Below, piece by piece: positions 37,451 through 47,500 of a stretch of 64,000 nucleotides of DNA; the stretch's first letter is position 1; each line of letters opens with the position of its first letter. Made by a program: the position numbers and the translations under genes. Source of the DNA: Afipia sp. 1NLS2 (GTDB lineage Bacteria > Pseudomonadota > Alphaproteobacteria > Rhizobiales > Xanthobacteraceae); the NCBI RefSeq assembly GCF_000178995.1, contig NZ_ADVZ01000003.1, positions 62,001-126,000 of the forward strand, in the 5' to 3' direction. The notes beneath the pieces are model-generated. The model was not told the DNA's origin, made no database searches, and saw nothing but the letters and a program-made list of their open reading frames with translations.

Positions 37451-37936
37451 TCAGTTCAGCTTCGAGCCGAGCTCCTTGATGCTCTTCTCGATCAGCCCGT
37501 TGGCGACGTCGCCCTTGACCGTCTGCGACAGCACGCTGGCGGCTGCGGTAGCGGCGGCCTCGGCAGCGGCGGCGCGAACATCGGCAACGGCCTGCGTCTC
37601 GGCCTGCGCGATCTTGTTCTCGGCCGATTTGGTGCGGCGGGCGACGAAATCTTCCATCTTGGCCTTGGCTTCGACGGCGATCCGCTCGGCATCCGCCTTG
37701 GCGGCGGCGACGATTTCCTGTGCCTCGCGCTCGGCGCTTTGGCGGCGGGCGCGATATTCGGCGACGAGGCTCTGCGCCTCCTCTTTCAGGCGGCGGGCGT
37801 CGTCGAGCTCCTTGCGGATGCGCGCGCTGCGGTTATCGAGAGCAGCAGCGATCGTGCGATGGACGCCGAAATAGCCGAAGATCGCCAGCATCAGGACGAA
37901 GGCAACTGCGACCCAGAATTCTGCTTCATGCAGCAT
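37451..37936 (-). CDS. atpF: ATP synthase F0 subunit b
   Basis: A 161-residue stator subunit: one N-terminal membrane helix ([15 protein letters not shown]) then a long charged, Ala-rich helix. It links the F0 base to F1. It is the last of five F0 genes and follows the b' gene by four bases; the F1 genes are not in the window, as is usual for alphaproteobacteria. Confidence 0.94.
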   Translation of the reverse strand: MLHEAEFWVAVAFVLMLAIFGYFGVHRTIAAALDNRSARIRKELDDARRLKEEAQSLVAEYRARRQSAEREAQEIVAAAKADAERIAVEAKAKMEDFVARRTKSAENKIAQAETQAVADVRAAAAEAAATAAASVLSQTVKGDVANGLIEKSIKELGSKLN

Positions 37937-37940
37937 CGCT

Positions 37941-38495
37941 TCAACCCTTCAGCGAGGCATCGACGGCGCGGTCGATAGCCTGATTGTCCGGCGTGACGCC
38001 CGAAAGGCGCTGAACAATCGCCGCCGTAGCATCGGTGGCGATCGTCTTGACGCTGCCCATCGCCTTTTCGCGCATCGCGGCGATGGTTTTTTCGGCTTCG
38101 ACCAGCTTGGCAGAGAGACTAATCTCGAGTGCCTTGCGTTCCGCTTCGGATTGCGCGGCAAGCGTGTCGCGGGTTTCCGAACCGATCGCCTGCGCCCGGG
38201 AACGGGCCTCGGCAAGCTCGGTCTCATAGGCCTTCAGCGCCAAGTCGGATTCGTCGCGAAGCGCCTGGGCTTCGGTCAAATCCTTCTCAATCGTGTTTTC
38301 GCGGGCCTTGATCACCCCACCGACGCGCGGCAGGGCAAATCGCGAGACGATGACGTAAAGCAACGCAAACGCGACCGCGAACGACACCAATTGCGAGGCA
38401 AAGGTATCTTTGTTGAACGGCGGAAACTCCGGCTTGCCGTGGTTCATCGGAACCTCGGTGTGCGCGGTCGTCCCCGTTGCATGGCTCTCGGCCAT
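37941..38495 (-). CDS. atpG: ATP synthase F0 subunit b'
   Basis: The 184-residue second stator subunit, found in photosynthetic bacteria and alphaproteobacteria, pairs with b as a heterodimer. A Gly/Thr/His-rich start ([10 protein letters not shown]) precedes the membrane helix at ~30-50, then an extended coiled coil. The tail contains [12 protein letters not shown]. It lies between subunit c and b. Confidence 0.92.
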   Translation of the reverse strand: MAESHATGTTAHTEVPMNHGKPEFPPFNKDTFASQLVSFAVAFALLYVIVSRFALPRVGGVIKARENTIEKDLTEAQALRDESDLALKAYETELAEARSRAQAIGSETRDTLAAQSEAERKALEISLSAKLVEAEKTIAAMREKAMGSVKTIATDATAAIVQRLSGVTPDNQAIDRAVDASLKG

Positions 38496-38560
38496 AGATG
38501 TCTCCTCAAGGAATCGACGCGGGCCTCAGATAAAGCCCGCGTAAATGCCGGTGCGAAAGA

Positions 38561-38788
38561 TCAGACAGCGAACAGCAGAAGCAGCGCGACGAGCAGCGAG
38601 AAGATGCCCAGCGCTTCGGTCACGGCGAAGCCGAAAATCAGGTTCGCGAACTGGCCCTGCGAAGCCGACGGATTGCGCAGCGCGCCGTTCAGGAACTGGC
38701 TGAAGATCATGCCGACGCCGACGCCAGCGCCGCCCATGCCGATGGTGGCGAGACCTGCGCCGATGTACTTTGCTGCGATTGGATCCAT
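38561..38788 (-). CDS. atpE: ATP synthase F0 subunit c
   Basis: A 75-residue hairpin of two membrane helices that forms the rotor ring. Helix 1 has [17 protein letters not shown]; the polar loop is N-P-S-A-S/Q; helix 2 has the proton-carrying Glu in [10 protein letters not shown]. The length and motif indicate a proton-coupled ring. Confidence 0.96.
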   Translation of the reverse strand: MDPIAAKYIGAGLATIGMGGAGVGVGMIFSQFLNGALRNPSASQGQFANLIFGFAVTEALGIFSLLVALLLLFAV

Positions 38789-38835
38789 GGTGAAACTCCT
38801 TTTTGGATGCTGATGTTAGGTAGAACTCGATCCGG

Positions 38836-39579
38836 TCAGTGACCGGGGTGAAGTGCGTCGTTGAGATAGATGCAGGTGAGGATGGCGAACACGTAGGCCT
38901 GCAGGAACGCCACCAGAAGCTCGAGGGCGCTGAGCGCGGTCGTCATCGCGAACGGCAGCGTCGCGCCGAGAGCGCCGGTCGCACCGAGCGCGCCGAGGGC
39001 TGCAACGAAGCCGCCGAATACCTTGATCGTGATGTGTCCGGCCAGCATGTTGGCGAACAGACGAACCGAGTGCGACACCGGGCGCGACAGGAACGAGATC
39101 ACCTCGATCGCGGTAATCAGCGGCAGGATGTACATCGGCACGCCGCTCGGCACGAACACCTTGAAGAACTTGAAGCCGTTCTTGTAGAGGCCGTAGAGCA
39201 GTACTGTGAGGAATACGATCAGCGCCAGCGCGACGGTCACGATCAGATGGCTGGTGACGCTGAAGGTGAAGGGGATTACGCCGATTACGTTCGCCATCAG
39301 CACGAACATGAAGATCGAGAACACCAGCGGGAAGAACTTCATGCCTTCTTCGCCGAGACTTTCTTTCATCATCCCGACGACAAATTCGTAGGTCAGCTCC
39401 GCGACCGACTGGTAGCGGGTCGGCACCAGACGGGTGCTGCCGCCGAGCATTAGCACCGCGACCGCGCCGACGCAGATGAACATGAACAGCGATGAATTCG
39501 TGAAGGCGATCTCCTGGCCGCCGACGTGGCCGAGCGAGAAGATCTTGTGAATCTCAAATTGTTCAACCGGATCGGCCAT
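38836..39579 (-). CDS. atpB: ATP synthase F0 subunit a
   Basis: A 247-residue membrane subunit that forms the proton half-channels next to the c-ring. The essential Arg is in [15 protein letters not shown], and N-V-I-G-V-I-P-F and the C-terminal [12 protein letters not shown] are typical. It comes first after atpI. Confidence 0.96.
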   Translation of the reverse strand: MADPVEQFEIHKIFSLGHVGGQEIAFTNSSLFMFICVGAVAVLMLGGSTRLVPTRYQSVAELTYEFVVGMMKESLGEEGMKFFPLVFSIFMFVLMANVIGVIPFTFSVTSHLIVTVALALIVFLTVLLYGLYKNGFKFFKVFVPSGVPMYILPLITAIEVISFLSRPVSHSVRLFANMLAGHITIKVFGGFVAALGALGATGALGATLPFAMTTALSALELLVAFLQAYVFAILTCIYLNDALHPGH

Positions 39580-39644
39580 TCCGAAACATCTCTCTCAAAT
39601 GCCGGCAGGACCGGCTGCATCAATCGATCAGGCGATGCCGCGCA

Positions 39645-39998
39645 TCATTGGCGGTCCGCCGGCTTGTCCGCCACTCCCGCCGTCCGCATCACGTTGATCA
39701 CGCCGGCCGCGAAGCCGAGCAGGAAGAACACGATCAGTCCCCAGGGGGACGTGGACAGCAGGCGGTCGAAACCCCAGCCGATGGCCGCTCCGACAAGAAC
39801 GCCTGCAATCAATTCGGATGAGAGGCGGAAGCCGCGCGCCATTGCGGATGCTTTGGCTGAGGCGTTTCCATCCCTGCCGTCCGACTGACCTGTCCGGAGA
39901 TTTCGGTCTTTCCTGGTTTCGGAAAGCCGGTCTTCCAGATGGTGAAGCCTTGCGGAGAGCGCGGCTTCATCGGCAGATGGTTTGTCTTTTTCATCCAT
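39645..39998 (-). CDS. atpI: ATP synthase assembly protein AtpI
   Basis: A 117-residue protein with an acidic, Ser-rich start and two helices (I-A-G-V-L-V-G-A-A-I-G-W-G-F-D and G-L-I-V-F-F-L-L-G-F-A-A-G), matching the AtpI/AtpZ family; the G-x-x-I-G-W-x-x-D motif is present. It aids c-ring assembly and may transport Mg2+. The ATG at 39998 starts M-D-E-K-D; the open frame up to 40079 runs into the promoter region. Confidence 0.88.
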   Translation of the reverse strand: MDEKDKPSADEAALSARLHHLEDRLSETRKDRNLRTGQSDGRDGNASAKASAMARGFRLSSELIAGVLVGAAIGWGFDRLLSTSPWGLIVFFLLGFAAGVINVMRTAGVADKPADRQ

Positions 39999-40099
39999 TG
40001 TCTTCGCGTCCGTTGCGACGTGCCTGCCTGCGCCGGCACACTGTCTTTTACGTCGCGAGATCTCGGAAAAACGTCCCAAACACCCCTGAAACCGCGCGG

Positions 40100-40128
40100 A
40101 CCATACTGTCGGCCTTCTGGCAAGTCAA
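40100..40128 (-). promoter_or_regulatory. Candidate sigma-70-type promoter for the atp operon
   Basis: On the minus strand TTGACT (40123-40128) and TATGGT (40100-40105) are 17 bases apart, about 100 bases before the atpI start. The match is good for the -35 box and fair for -10. Confidence 0.5.
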
Positions 40129-40289
40129 GATTGGGCGACGGTTGCATATCCCAAATAACACATTGATATATATATAAGAAATACGACCGTCCAAACGTCG
40201 CGGTTGGTGTGGCATGCAACTATCGTGGATGACCTTGCACTGGCGTGCCTGCTCTGTTGGGATGCCCCTAGCTTCGGGGCGGAGTTCGC

Positions 40290-40913
40290 ATGGCCAAGTC
40301 CGTTGAGTACTACTACTCATTCCAGTCGCCTTGGGCCTATATCGGCCACAAGCCGTTCTTTGATCTTGTCACCGCCCATGGCTTGAGCGTCGACTACAAG
40401 CCGGTTTTTCTTGGCGAATTGTTCTCCGAAACAGGCGGTCTGCCGCTCGCCAAGCGCCATCCCCTGCGGCAGCGCTATCGCATGGTCGAGTTGCAGCGCT
40501 GGCGCGAGAAACGGGGCCTGAATTTCAATTTGCAGCCGGAATACTGGCCTTTCAACGCGCGACTGGCCGATGGCGTGGCGATTGCGATCGCTGAATCGGG
40601 CGGAAACCCGGAACCGTTCATGTGGAGCGTGTTCGAGGGCATCTGGCAGCACGAACTCAATCTTGCGGACCCCGATACGGTCATGGCGCTGGCGGACCGG
40701 TCCGGTCTGCCGGGCACGACGCTGATCGAGCAGTCGAAATCGGTGGAGGTCGAGGATATCTATGAGCAGAACCGTCAGGACGCGATCGCTCATGGTGTGT
40801 TCGGCTCGCCCGCTTACGTGCTCAACGGCGAAGTCTTCTGGGGGCAGGATCGCATCGATCTGCTCGCCGATGCGTTGGCATCGGGCCGCGCGCCCTTTCG
40901 CGCAGACGTATGA
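40290..40913 (+). CDS. 2-hydroxychromene-2-carboxylate isomerase-like protein (DsbA family, kappa-GST type)
   Basis: A 207-residue thioredoxin-fold protein. It starts with Y-Y-Y-S-F-Q-S-P-W-A-Y-I-G, where Ser replaces the Cys of DsbA, typical of glutathione-dependent HCCA isomerases and kappa GSTs. The C-terminal G-V-F-G-S-P-A-Y-V-L-N-G-E-V-F-W-G-Q-D-R cis-Pro segment confirms the family. Such enzymes act in aromatic degradation or general glutathione chemistry; no aromatic genes flank it, so the substrate is open. It diverges from the atp operon. Confidence 0.87.
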   Translation: MAKSVEYYYSFQSPWAYIGHKPFFDLVTAHGLSVDYKPVFLGELFSETGGLPLAKRHPLRQRYRMVELQRWREKRGLNFNLQPEYWPFNARLADGVAIAIAESGGNPEPFMWSVFEGIWQHELNLADPDTVMALADRSGLPGTTLIEQSKSVEVEDIYEQNRQDAIAHGVFGSPAYVLNGEVFWGQDRIDLLADALASGRAPFRADV

Positions 40914-40935
40914 GAAAGCGGCGCGGGATGTGGAT

Positions 40936-41478
40936 ATGAGAATGATGGGACAGCTCTCCGCCGGATTTGCTGCCGTCGCCCTGTTCGCGATCGCGGATGT
41001 CGCGTACGCCCAGACACCGCCCGCCGACGAAAACGGCCGCTATACTTTGTCCGCGACCGACAACGGCTATTTGCGCCTCGATACCCGCACAGGCGCGGTG
41101 TCGGTTTGTACCCCCAAGGGCGGCTGGACATGCCGCGTTGTGCCCGACGAGCGCGCGGCGCTCGATCAGGAGATCGGACGCCTGCAAAGGCAGGTCGACA
41201 CACTGAAGGCACAACTCGCGAGCCACAGAGACACGGTAAAGGGCAAGATCGACGAGCCGCTCGCCAAAACCGATTCGCTGAAAAAGGATGCTCCGGAAAA
41301 ATCCGCGGCGAACGGCGAGGCGGACAAGAATCTCGCGGCAGCCGATAGCGGCAAGGAGGCAGCCGCCGGGCCGCAAATCTCCTCGCAGCGGAAACTTGCT
41401 GCGGCGCTCGACCGTGTCTGGCAGCACCTGATCGAAATAGCCGCTCGCGTACAGAAGAGAATTTCGGAAAATATCTGA
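40936..41478 (+). CDS. Exported protein with coiled-coil segment, function unknown
   Basis: A 180-residue protein with a signal peptide (A-D-V-A-Y-A-Q). The mature start is a short beta-like domain with paired Cys (V-C-T-P-K-G-G-W-T-C), then a coiled coil (R-L-Q-R-Q-V-D-T-L-K-A-Q-L) and a Lys/Ala-rich low-complexity region. Similar short proteins are common in Bradyrhizobium, with no known role. It follows the isomerase by 22 bases and may share its transcript. Confidence 0.7.
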   Translation: MRMMGQLSAGFAAVALFAIADVAYAQTPPADENGRYTLSATDNGYLRLDTRTGAVSVCTPKGGWTCRVVPDERAALDQEIGRLQRQVDTLKAQLASHRDTVKGKIDEPLAKTDSLKKDAPEKSAANGEADKNLAAADSGKEAAAGPQISSQRKLAAALDRVWQHLIEIAARVQKRISENI

Positions 41479-41515
41479 AGGCTGAGACGGTGCTCGCACC
41501 CAGCGCTTGGCTATA

Positions 41516-41549
41516 AAAAGAAGCGGCCGCGGATTGCTCCGCGGCCGCT
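41516..41549. terminator. Strong GC hairpin between convergent genes
   Basis: AGCGGCCGCGGA pairs with TCCGCGGCCGCT around a four-base TTGC loop. An A-rich tract precedes it, which would act as a weak U-tail for the minus-strand MFS gene. It separates the exported protein gene from the transporter. Confidence 0.6.
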
Positions 41550-41574
41550 GTCTGTCGCACCTGGGTGCGGCAGG

Positions 41575-43236
41575 TTACTTCGTGATGTCGACGTCCTTGG
41601 TCTCCGGCAGCGCGATCAGGCCGACAACGACAGTGATCGCCGCGAAGATGATCGGGTACCACAGGCCGGCATAGATATCGCCGGTCGAGGCCACGATCGC
41701 GAACGCGGTCGCCGGCAGCAGGCCGCCGAACCAGCCGTTGCCGATGTGATAGGGCAACGACATCGAGGTGTAGCGGATGCGGGTCGGGAACAGTTCAACC
41801 AGCATCGCCGCGATCGGGCCGTAGACCATCGTCACCAGCAGCACGAGCAGGAACAGCAGGCCGATCACGGCTGCAACCTGCGGGCGGAAGATGTCGAACG
41901 GGTTCGACATCTTCACGATGCCCGCGTCGGTCGCCTTCGGATAACCCGCAGCCAGCAAGGCCGCCGTCACCGCCGGATTGGAGTCCTTCGCGCTGGTGTA
42001 AGGAACGTCCTTGCCGTTGATCGAGATCGCGACCGGCGAACCGGCCGGCGCGGGAACGGTTGAGTATTTCACCGACGACTGTGACAGGAAGGCGCGCGCC
42101 GTATCGCAGGGAGCGGTAAAGACACGCGTTCCGACCGGATTGAACAGGTCGCCGCAGCCTTTCGGATCGGCCTTGACCTGGACCGTCACGGTCTCGATCG
42201 CCTTTTCCAGCGCCGGATTGGCGTTGGTGGTGATCATGCGGAAGACCGGGAAGTAGACCAGGGCAGCGATCAGGCAGCCTCCCAGAATGATCGGCTTGCG
42301 GCCGATCCTGTCGGACAGCATGCCGAACACGATGAAGAAGCCGGTGCCGAGCAGCAGTGACCATGCGATCAGGAGGTTCGCGGTGTAGCCGTCAACCTTG
42401 AGGATCGATTGCAGGAAGAACAGCGCGTAGAACTGGCCGGTGTACCACACGACGCCCTGACCCATGACGCCGCCGAGCAGCGCGATGAGAACGAGCTTGG
42501 CGTTGCTCCAGTTGCCGAACGCTTCCGTAAGCGGCGCCTTCGAGCTCTTGCCTTCCTCCTTCATGCGCTGGAAAATCGGCGATTCATTCAGCCTCAGCCG
42601 GATGATGACGGAGACGCCCAGCAGCACGACCGACACCAGGAAGGGAATGCGCCAGCCCCAGGCCGCGAAATTCGCTTCGCCGACAATGGTGCGGGTGAAC
42701 AGGATCACCAGCAGCGACAGGAACAGACCCATCGTCGCCGTGGTCTGGATGAACGATGTGTAGTAGCCGCGCTTGCCGGGAGGAGCATGTTCGGCAACGT
42801 AAGTGGCTGCGCCGCCATATTCGCCGCCGAGCGCCAGACCTTGCAGCAGGCGGAGGCCGATGAGGATGATCGGGGCCGCGATGCCGATCGTCGCAGCGTT
42901 GGGCAGCAGTCCGACGATGAAGGTCGAAAGGCCCATGATCAGGATGGTGACGAGGAAGGTGTATTTACGGCCGACGATGTCGCCGACGCGGCCAAACACC
43001 AGCGCGCCGAACGGGCGCACGAGGAAGCCGGCGGCGAAAGCGAGCAGCGCGAAGATGTCGCGCGTGGCGGGCGGGTAGGCGCTGAAGAATTGCGCACCGA
43101 TGATCGCGGCAAGCGAGCCGTAGAGATAGAAGTCATACCATTCGAACACGGTGCCGAGGGAAGATGCAAAGATGACGAAGCGCTCGTCCTTGGTCATTCC
43201 CCCGCGCCGCGGGGCGGCTGCGGTCAGTGTGGTCAT
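41575..43236 (-). CDS. MFS transporter, metabolite:H+ symporter (MHS) family, with a large extra loop
   Basis: A 553-residue permease of the MHS family, which takes up organic acids or betaines. Signatures: G-T-V-F-E-W-Y-D-F-Y-L-Y-G, F-G-R-V-G-D-I-V-G-R-K at loop 2-3, and G-L-A-L-G-G-E-Y-G-G-A-A. A loop of about 110 residues, with two Cys (C-G-D-L-F and A-P-C-D-T), interrupts the C-terminal half after helix 8; the other MHS protein in this window is only 434 residues long and lacks it. The loop should be periplasmic. A palindrome lies 100 bases upstream. Confidence 0.9.
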   Translation of the reverse strand: MTTLTAAAPRRGGMTKDERFVIFASSLGTVFEWYDFYLYGSLAAIIGAQFFSAYPPATRDIFALLAFAAGFLVRPFGALVFGRVGDIVGRKYTFLVTILIMGLSTFIVGLLPNAATIGIAAPIILIGLRLLQGLALGGEYGGAATYVAEHAPPGKRGYYTSFIQTTATMGLFLSLLVILFTRTIVGEANFAAWGWRIPFLVSVVLLGVSVIIRLRLNESPIFQRMKEEGKSSKAPLTEAFGNWSNAKLVLIALLGGVMGQGVVWYTGQFYALFFLQSILKVDGYTANLLIAWSLLLGTGFFIVFGMLSDRIGRKPIILGGCLIAALVYFPVFRMITTNANPALEKAIETVTVQVKADPKGCGDLFNPVGTRVFTAPCDTARAFLSQSSVKYSTVPAPAGSPVAISINGKDVPYTSAKDSNPAVTAALLAAGYPKATDAGIVKMSNPFDIFRPQVAAVIGLLFLLVLLVTMVYGPIAAMLVELFPTRIRYTSMSLPYHIGNGWFGGLLPATAFAIVASTGDIYAGLWYPIIFAAITVVVGLIALPETKDVDITK

Positions 43237-43332
43237 TGAACCCTCCCGAATATCTCATTTGAATAATTTTGCATGCACGATCCGTTGTTTGTCGGATCGT
43301 ATCGTAACGCTTCACTGTATTCGTCGGGAAAA

Positions 43333-43348
43333 TATATCGTACGATATA
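43333..43348. promoter_or_regulatory. 16-bp perfect palindrome, candidate operator
   Basis: TATATCGTACGATATA, about 100 bases before the MHS transporter start. Its AT-rich dyad with a GTAC centre is like GntR-family operators. A related partial copy, ATCGTATCGTAA, lies nearby at 43294-43306. No matching regulator gene is adjacent. Confidence 0.5.
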
Positions 43349-43505
43349 CTTTGGTTGAGACGGATCGGTTTCGTGATTGCCGATGAATATCGTCTCGTGT
43401 CATCGCGCTGTTCTTGCTGGGCGTTTTGCGCATGGTGTCAAATCGACGCAATGGGCCGGCGCCGTTCGCAAGTCCGGGGAAGGCGCGCCCGGAAGCCGCG
43501 AGACA

Positions 43506-43519
43506 TTGATCGAGATCAA
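43506..43519. promoter_or_regulatory. FNR/FixK-type binding site
   Basis: TTGATCGAGATCAA is a perfect match to TTGAT-N4-ATCAA and a full palindrome. It should bind an oxygen-responsive FNR/FixK protein. Which gene it controls is unclear: the regulator at 43858 is 338 bases away and the transporter start 270 bases away. Confidence 0.6.
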
Positions 43520-43857
43520 GGATTGAGTGGCGACTTTCAGACGAAAGACGAATCGCGGCTGACCACTCTGTCGTCCGGGATGGCGACATCCGCAAGGTCA
43601 TCGTCCGTGGCTGGTCGCTCTTTACCCCGTTGAGCGAGGACTACCGGCACGGTCTGGTGGCCACTTCCGGTCCGGCATCCGCCATTAAAGGCTTTGGCAC
43701 CAGTGACTTTGCCTCTATGAGAGGAGGGCTTTCCGGCTGGGGGAGCGATTTACTAATCCGGCAGATCGCAAAAGGCTGGATTCGGCCCTCGCCCGCAGGA
43801 GTGGTATAGTTTAATCACTTCGGAGAGTTAGGTTAAAAACTGAAGAGATACAAAGAC

Positions 43858-44535
43858 ATGGCTCCGTCTTCCTCATCCACCCGGCTTGTGATCGCCGACG
43901 ACCATCCTCTGTTCCGGGGGGCGTTGCGGGAAGCGGTCAGGGGTGTTGTCCCGGCTGCGAATATCGATGAGGCCGGTGCATTCGGTGAATTGACGGCTCT
44001 GCTGGAGAAAGAATCCGACATCGACCTCGTGTTGCTCGATCTCTCGATGCCGGGCGTCAGCGGCTTCTCCGGCCTGATTTATCTGCGGGCGCAATATCCC
44101 GCGATCCCGGTGGTGGTCGTGTCGGCCAGCGACGACGGCGACACTATCCGCCGGTCGATGGAATTCGGCGCTTCCGGCTTTATCCCGAAGCGTTATGGGA
44201 TCGAGACCCTGCGCGAGGCGATTGGCAAGGTGATGAACGGCGATGTCTGGACGCCATCCGATGTCGACCTCACCGCCGGCGTCGATCCCGATATGGCCAA
44301 GCTGCGCGACCGGCTCATCACGCTGACGCCGCAGCAGGTCCGGGTGCTGATGATGCTCTCGGAAGGCCTGCTCAACAAGCAGATCGCCTACGAACTCGGC
44401 GTGTCGGAAGCCACCATCAAGGCGCACGTCTCGGCCATCCTGCAGAAACTGGGCGTCGAGAGCCGTACCCAGGCGGTGATCGTGGCTGCGAAGATTTCCG
44501 GGAGCCAGTGGCGTCAGAACGAGCCGTCGGCCTGA
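43858..44535 (+). CDS. NarL/LuxR-type response regulator (CrbR/ErdR-like)
   Basis: A 225-residue two-domain regulator. The receiver begins V-I-A-D-D-H-P-L-F-R-G-A-L and has its phospho-Asp in L-V-L-L-D-L-S-M-P-G; the output HTH reads L-T-P-Q-Q-V-R-V-L-M-M-L-S-E-G-L-L-N-K-Q-I-A-Y-E-L-G. Next to it, tail to tail, lies an SSS-domain histidine kinase. Pairs of this kind (CrbS/CrbR, MxtR/ErdR) control acetate or alcohol use in gammaproteobacteria, so a similar task is possible here. The last 22 bases overlap the kinase gene. Confidence 0.88.
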   Translation: MAPSSSSTRLVIADDHPLFRGALREAVRGVVPAANIDEAGAFGELTALLEKESDIDLVLLDLSMPGVSGFSGLIYLRAQYPAIPVVVVSASDDGDTIRRSMEFGASGFIPKRYGIETLREAIGKVMNGDVWTPSDVDLTAGVDPDMAKLRDRLITLTPQQVRVLMMLSEGLLNKQIAYELGVSEATIKAHVSAILQKLGVESRTQAVIVAAKISGSQWRQNEPSA

Positions 44536-47500
44536 ACTTCCGCTTCCGTCTGTGAAGTTGCACCGGCCTCGGCCGGAGACAGCGACGTTGCCATCTGCTG
44601 ATTGCGCCACTGGCTGAGCAGCGCGCGCAATGTCGCGGGCTTCACCGGTTTGTTCAGCACGACGATGCCATAGGCGCGCGCGGCCTCCCGCACCGGCGGG
44701 CTGCGATCCGCCGTAATCAGAATGGCCGGAATGTGTGCACCGAACTTGTGCCGGATGTCGCGGATCGCGGCGATGCCGTTGCCGCGGTCGAGGTGATAGT
44801 CGACTAGAAGACCGGTGATCGGCTCGTTCGAACTGGCAATGGCCCTGCACGCCTGCTTCGGATCGACGGACGCAATCACATTGGCGTCCCAGCCGCGCAG
44901 CAGCGTCTTCATGCCGTCGAGGATGGCGGGGTCGTTCTCGACGCAGACGATGGTTGTGCCGCTCATCGGCGTCTTCGAGGAAATGACCGAGCCGTTCGTC
45001 GGCACCTGAACCTGATTGTAGCCGCTCGCGACCGGCAACGTCACGGCAAAGTGCGAGCCGCCGCTTTTGTTGGCGGTGATGGAAATATGATGTTCCAGCA
45101 CGCGCGCGATGCGCTCGACGATCGACAGGCCGAGCCCGAGGCCGCGTGCGATCCGCGCGCCTTGATCAAGCCGGTGGAATTCCTTGAAGATCTCTCCGCG
45201 CTTGTGTTGCGGAATGCCGAGTCCGGTGTCGTGGATGCTGATTTGCAGCTTCGCGCCGCGCGGACGGCAGCCGATCAGCACCTTGCCGGTCGGCGTGTAC
45301 TTGATCGCGTTCGAGATCAAATTTTGCAGCAGGCGGCGCAACAGCACGCGGTCGGATTTCACCGCCAGTGTCGATGATACGAAGATCAGTTCGAGATTCT
45401 TTTCCCGCGCCATCGGCATGAATTCGACCTGCAGCGAGCGCATCAGGTCGCTCATGCGGAAGCTCGAGATCGAAGGCGTCATCGCGCCTGCGTCGAGGCG
45501 GGAAATGTCGAGGAGAGCTCCGAGGATTTCCTCGATGGCTTCGAGGGATTCGTCGATGTTGTCGACGAGGCGGGCGTTCTCGCCGCCGCTCTGCCGCTCG
45601 ACGAGACTTGTCACGTAAAGCCGTGCTGCGTTGAGCGGCTGAAGGATGTCGTGGCTTGCGGCGGCAAGGAAGCGCGTCTTGGAGATGTTGGCTTCGTCGG
45701 CGATGGTTTTGGCGAGGGCCAGTTCGTTGTTCAGCCGCGTCAGTTCCTCGGTGCGCTCGCGCACGCGGCGTTCTAGTGTGGCGTTGGCGCGCTCGAGCGC
45801 TTCGGCCGCCTCGAAGCTCGAGGTGATGTCGGAAAAGGTGACGACGAGGCCGCCGCCAGGCATCGCATTGGTGCGAACCTCGACGACACGATTCTGCCCG
45901 GGCAACCGTTCGAGGAAGGGCTCGCCTTCGGTGGTGTAGGCGTTGAGTCGCCGTCGCAGATGCTGCTCGCGTGTCTCGGTGCTGTTGCGCGGATTGTCGC
46001 CGATGAATTCCAGGATTTCCGCAAGCGGAATGCCGATCTGCGCGACATGAGCGGGCAGGTCGAGCATCTCGCCGAACTGTCGGTTGGAGCAGATCAGTTG
46101 CAGTTCTCGGTTGAAGACGGCGATGCCCTGGCGCACATGGTCGAGCGCGGTCTGTAAGATTTCGCGATTGAAATGCAATGCGGCGTGGGCGTCGTCGAGC
46201 AGCTTCAGCGCGGCTTTCGCCGACACCGCGCGCTTGCGCAGCAACAGCGACATTACGAGGCGCGAGGAGGCCGCGCCAACGGATGAGGCGATCAGATGCT
46301 CGGCGTGGCTGAGCAACTGGAAGTCGGCGGAGGTGTTGCGGTCCAGCGTGATGCGGTTCGCGGAAGCGAAGGCCTCAAATTCGGCGTTGGCGCGTTCATG
46401 GCCGAGATATTGCGCGACGGTGGTGAGCAGATCCTGCACCGTCACGGTGGTGCGCCAGCGGCGGAAGTTCGGTGAGATCGGCGCGAGATCGCTCGGCACG
46501 AACAGGTCCGCCTGCAATCGCTCGATCGAGGTCTGCGCCTTTGAGAACGACAGCGCGACGTAGGCCAGAAGATTGAGCGTGAGGCTCCACAGCAGGCCGT
46601 GGATCAGCGGCGACATCTGGCTGCCGAACAGATGCTGCGGCCGCAGGACGGCGATGCCGAACAGGCCTTCCTTCAGCCATTGCGTTCCGAGCGGTCCGAC
46701 CTCGATGAAGCTCGGCAGGAATAGCGTGTAGGCCCATATGACAAACCCGACGACCATACCGCCGATGGCGCCTGCCGCGGTGCCGCGCCGCCAGATCAGG
46801 CCGCCGAAGAACGCCGGAGCGAGTTGCGCGACAGCGGCGAAGGACAGAAGGCCGATGGCAGCGAGCTGTGCGTTGCCGAGCGCGTGATAGTAGAAATAGG
46901 CCATTGTCATGATGGCGACGATGGCGACGCGGCGGACGATCAGAAGCAGGCGACCAAGATCGGCGCGTCCGTTTCGCGGCGTGGTATCGGCCTGCAGCAC
47001 CAGCGGCATTACGATGTCGTTCGACAGCATGATGGCGAGCGCCACGCATTCCACGATCACCATCGCGGTGGCGGCGGACAGGCCTCCGACGAAGACGATG
47101 ATGCTCATCCAGTGCGCGCCGGCCTCGATCGGCAGCGCCAGCAGGAACATGTCGCTGTCGACCGCGCCGAACGGGAAGGTGACGAGACCGGCCAGCGCGA
47201 TTGGAATGACGAAGATGTTGATCGCGACGAGATAGAGCGGAAACAGCCAGCGGGCGCGGGACACTTCGGCCTCGCTGGAGTTTTCGACAACACTGACGTG
47301 GAACTGGCGCGGCAGCAGCAGGATGGCGAAGAACGACAGGAGCGTCATCGCCAGGAAGTTGCCGATCGAGGGCGTGTGTTCGATCGCGCGGATCGCTTCC
47401 GGCGTTTTCATCGCCCGCTGGATCAGTTCGGTCGGGCTCATCATGATGAAGGTGACGAAGATGCCTGCGGCGAGGAATGCGACGAGCTTGACGATGGATT

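Larger units (their letters stand above)
43237..43857. other. Intergenic region with an FNR/FixK-type box and a 16-bp palindrome
   Basis: About 620 bases with no convincing gene on either strand. It contains a perfect palindrome TATATCGTACGATATA (43333-43348) and a perfect FNR-type dyad (43506-43519). The right end holds the promoter of the NarL-type regulator. Short open frames inside lack family features. Confidence 0.7.

Noticed and set aside
40160..40185. TATATATATA tract before the isomerase gene
   Set aside because: Short AT repeat in a promoter region; no evidence for a repeat element or origin.
43151..43633. Open frames on both strands in the gap before the NarL-type regulator
   Set aside because: They begin inside the transporter gene or lack start signals and domain features; the region is better read as regulatory.
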